From Paramecium sonneborni (Eukaryota > Ciliophora > Oligohymenophorea > Peniculida > Parameciidae), in the NCBI GenBank assembly GCA_905182985.1, contig CAJJDN010000039.1:402370-466369 (forward strand): 64,000 nucleotides of DNA. The letters are read 5' to 3'. The translations under genes and the position numbers were made by a program. Positions 61,840 through 64,000 of the stretch are shown one piece after another. Within the stretch, counting starts at the first letter, position 1; every line of letters starts with the position of its first letter. The notes beneath the pieces were generated by a model. The model did no database searches. It was given only the letters and a program-made list of their open reading frames with translations, and was not told the DNA's origin.

Positions 61840-64000
61840 ATGAAATATATTGATTATGGCAATTTGGCCATGATTGTTTATTATTTTGTTTAACTTATCG
61901 GATATATATACAGTCAATTTGAAAGCAAATCAATTAAATATTATGAAAATGACTATTTAGCCTAAATTAGTTAATTATCATCAATTCCTTTTATGCTAAT
62001 TATCATACATTATGATCCATTGACTTTGTTTGCATATTACAGCGTATTTATTACAATATGTGCTATATATTTAATTGCTCTAATATAAATATTAATATAG
62101 GTATCTTAGCAAATAATTAATAGCCTTTGCATTCCACTTCCCCAATAAACAAATTTATCAAATTTTACTTTCAGAATTTTTAATGGTTTTTTTTAACACC
62201 GTTTAATGAATGCATGGTTGGAGTAATCACTTGTGGACGACAATCCTATCTAGCTGAACATTCCTTAATTAATCCTTCCGATTGTTTTACTGTCATATCT
62301 CCTCATTACTTAATAATTAGTTTTACTGGGATGATTTTAGTTTCAATTTCAGGAATTATATCTGTGTTTTGTTTTAGAAATTACGAATTTTTACAAAGAG
62401 GACTGTTAAGAAAATACTCAAGCTTGAATTTTATAACAATCTTTTTACATTAGTTACTTATTATATTATCATTTTGGAAATTAATGTACTCTGATTATTA
62501 TATTATAATACATACTTGCTATAATATGATAATGCTATGCATTCTTATTGATGTATTAGTTAATATTCCTTTCGGATTCACAAATGAAACGGTATTTTAC
62601 TCAAAAGTACTTTTCAGCTCTTTTATCTTTGGGGTTTTGATTACAATATGGATTTTTACAAAAAAAGATGATGGTATAATTTTTTTAACATACTCCATTA
62701 TTTTACCTGTAAATTTTATTAATTTTATAGATTATTTTCGCAGTAAATTCGACCTTTTTCAGGAATTATTTTGAAGAATAATGTTTTAAGTTTTGTGAAT
62801 TTATTGATTTTCAAGTGAATGAATATCCTTTAGAATATTTAGTTCTACTTTCTCATTCTTTAACTATAACTTAAACTAGCTTATTCTAGGTTTTAAAGTA
62901 CTTAAATATACATTGCAAAAATTGTGAAGATTTATAATGTCCTTGTAACAAGAATTTATCTAAATTTGTTTTAACAACTACTGCTTTTAATGGTGATCAC
63001 TTATATATTTGGATATAATATTAGTTTTAAAAATTAATAAAAATATCTATGAGAAAAGAGTATCCAATAGAAACTTTCGAATAATTAACAATAAAATTTT
63101 CAACATTTTTATAAAAATATAGAGAAAATTAATATTTATCATATAAGAGTATTTAGGATATTGTCATCAATTTTAATAGATTTTAAAAGAACAATCATTA
63201 ATCACCATAATTTTTTTTGAATTTAACAAAGAAAATTTAATGTGATAATAAGAAAGAATTAGAATAATAAAATCGGTCTAAATATATGATAAATAAATCT
63301 GAATTTAAGACATTAAGCGATTTAAATTTATATTTTTTTTATGAAAATGAATTGATGACAAATATTATGAAATAAGTGAATTTTTGTAAAGAGTTTTGGT
63401 TATTTTATCAAAATGGAACACTGAAGGATTTTGATTCCTTACTTTTTTAATCTAATAAAATATTCATTTAAATTGAAAAGATTAGAAAATTATATAAAGA
63501 ATTCTTGTAAAAACGAGAAGATCCAGATTTGGAAAATATTTTAACTCTTCGAATTAATTTACTCTTATCAATAATTTGTTTAGATGATTTAAATAACTAA
63601 CTAAAAATAGCTGATAAATTATAATCTGTTCAAAAAGAATCACTTTTTATGTCTAAATAATCATTTCATATTTTAAAATATATTAATAGTGAAGCTATTT
63701 CAGTTACATCTTTAGTTTCATTTGATTCTTTTGGATAGATTGATCAAAAATATTCTAGCAATTTTAAATAATTTTTTGGTTATGATATTGATGATTAAAT
63801 AACTTCAATCGATCAATTATTGCCAACTTCAATTGGATAAGTTCATGATGGATTAGTTGAAAAATTTTTGATGGTTGGAAAAAGTTCGAAAATATATAAT
63901 TCTCAAGACTCCTTCATTAAGAATAAAAACAATTTTATTGAAAATGTAATAATGTGTTTGACCATTCAATTACCACTATAGAATGATGTATATTATTTTC
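61840..64000 (+). CDS. tmcB-like multi-pass membrane protein with PAS-like region (5' part, runs off the window)
   Basis: Exon 1 (MKYIDYGNLAMIVYYFVQ...) joins over a 23-nt intron (62101-62123) to PLHSTSPINK...FFLTPFNECMVGVITCG. Together they hold about seven or eight membrane helices (IPFMLIIIHYD, ITICAIYLIALIQI, YLIISFTGMILVSISGIIS, IMLCILIDVLVNIPFG, IFGVLITIWIF). Between 62735 and 62830 the frame must change; GTAAAT...TTTCAG (20 nt) plus GTTTTG...TTCAAG (26 nt) would do it, as would a one-base indel. A Cys-rich turn follows (IHCKNCEDLQCPCNK), a long helical array, and a PAS-like stretch at the end (SVTSLVSFDSFGQIDQKYSS). This matches the large ciliate tmcB-like family of presumed sensors. 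The 3' end is missing. Confidence 0.72.

Overview
The window reads as nuclear DNA of a ciliate, almost certainly Paramecium (macronuclear type). Long conserved proteins are open only when TAA and TAG are read as glutamine and TGA is the sole stop. Genes are split by about 75 tiny introns, nearly all 22-29 nt, starting GT (mostly GTA) and ending AG. Intergenic DNA is short and very AT-rich. A trichocyst matrix protein gene at 49.3-50.5 kb (Paramecium secretory cargo) and a tmcB-like membrane protein at the right edge fit this. Because TGA is rare in AT-rich DNA, an open frame alone is weak evidence; I relied on domain motifs, frame-restoring introns and exon sums divisible by three.

Layout. 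0-6 kb: a CBM20-EEP enzyme and pyruvate phosphate dikinase. 6-20 kb: a cyclic-nucleotide phosphodiesterase, a small basic protein, a ULK-like kinase, a long RCC1-like/coiled-coil protein, a SAPS-domain PP6 regulator and a RuvX/YqgF-type nuclease. 20-35 kb: two cyclic-nucleotide-binding channel-like proteins without a recognisable K+ filter, a polyglutamine Myb/SANT protein beside a pseudokinase, an ELMO-domain protein, a non-catalytic M16 (MPP-alpha/core) subunit and a secreted Cys-containing protein. 35-41 kb: trans-2-enoyl-CoA reductase, glutamate dehydrogenase, SDF2/MIR protein, ENY2/Sus1, a VDAC-like barrel and a second Myb protein. 41.7-53 kb: poorly preserved, with frames repeatedly broken, around a PB1-domain gene, a short RVxF protein and the trichocyst gene. 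53-64 kb: coiled-coil and TPR proteins, a short-chain dehydrogenase, branched-chain 2-oxoacid dehydrogenase E1-beta, an unknown protein and the 5' part of a tmcB-like gene that leaves the window.

The sequence is a scaffold with assembly scars. Four joins (single N at 4756, 6760 and 17899; 26 N at 45594-45619) are flanked by near-identical 1.0-1.4 kb direct repeats. Contig ends were placed side by side instead of merged, giving false partial copies of the PPDK, PDE, SAPS and PB1 genes. The two copies differ at a few sites, which look like allelic or read-level variants.

The genes do not form an operon or an evident defence system. Several are mitochondrial or metabolic (PPDK, GDH, MPP-like, VDAC-like, BCKDHB) and several are signalling (PDE, CNBD channels, kinases). 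The most unusual items are the CBM20-EEP fusion, the TAA-encoded polyglutamine tract, the two filter-less CNBD proteins, the pseudokinase, and start codons only 9 bp apart in a divergent pair.
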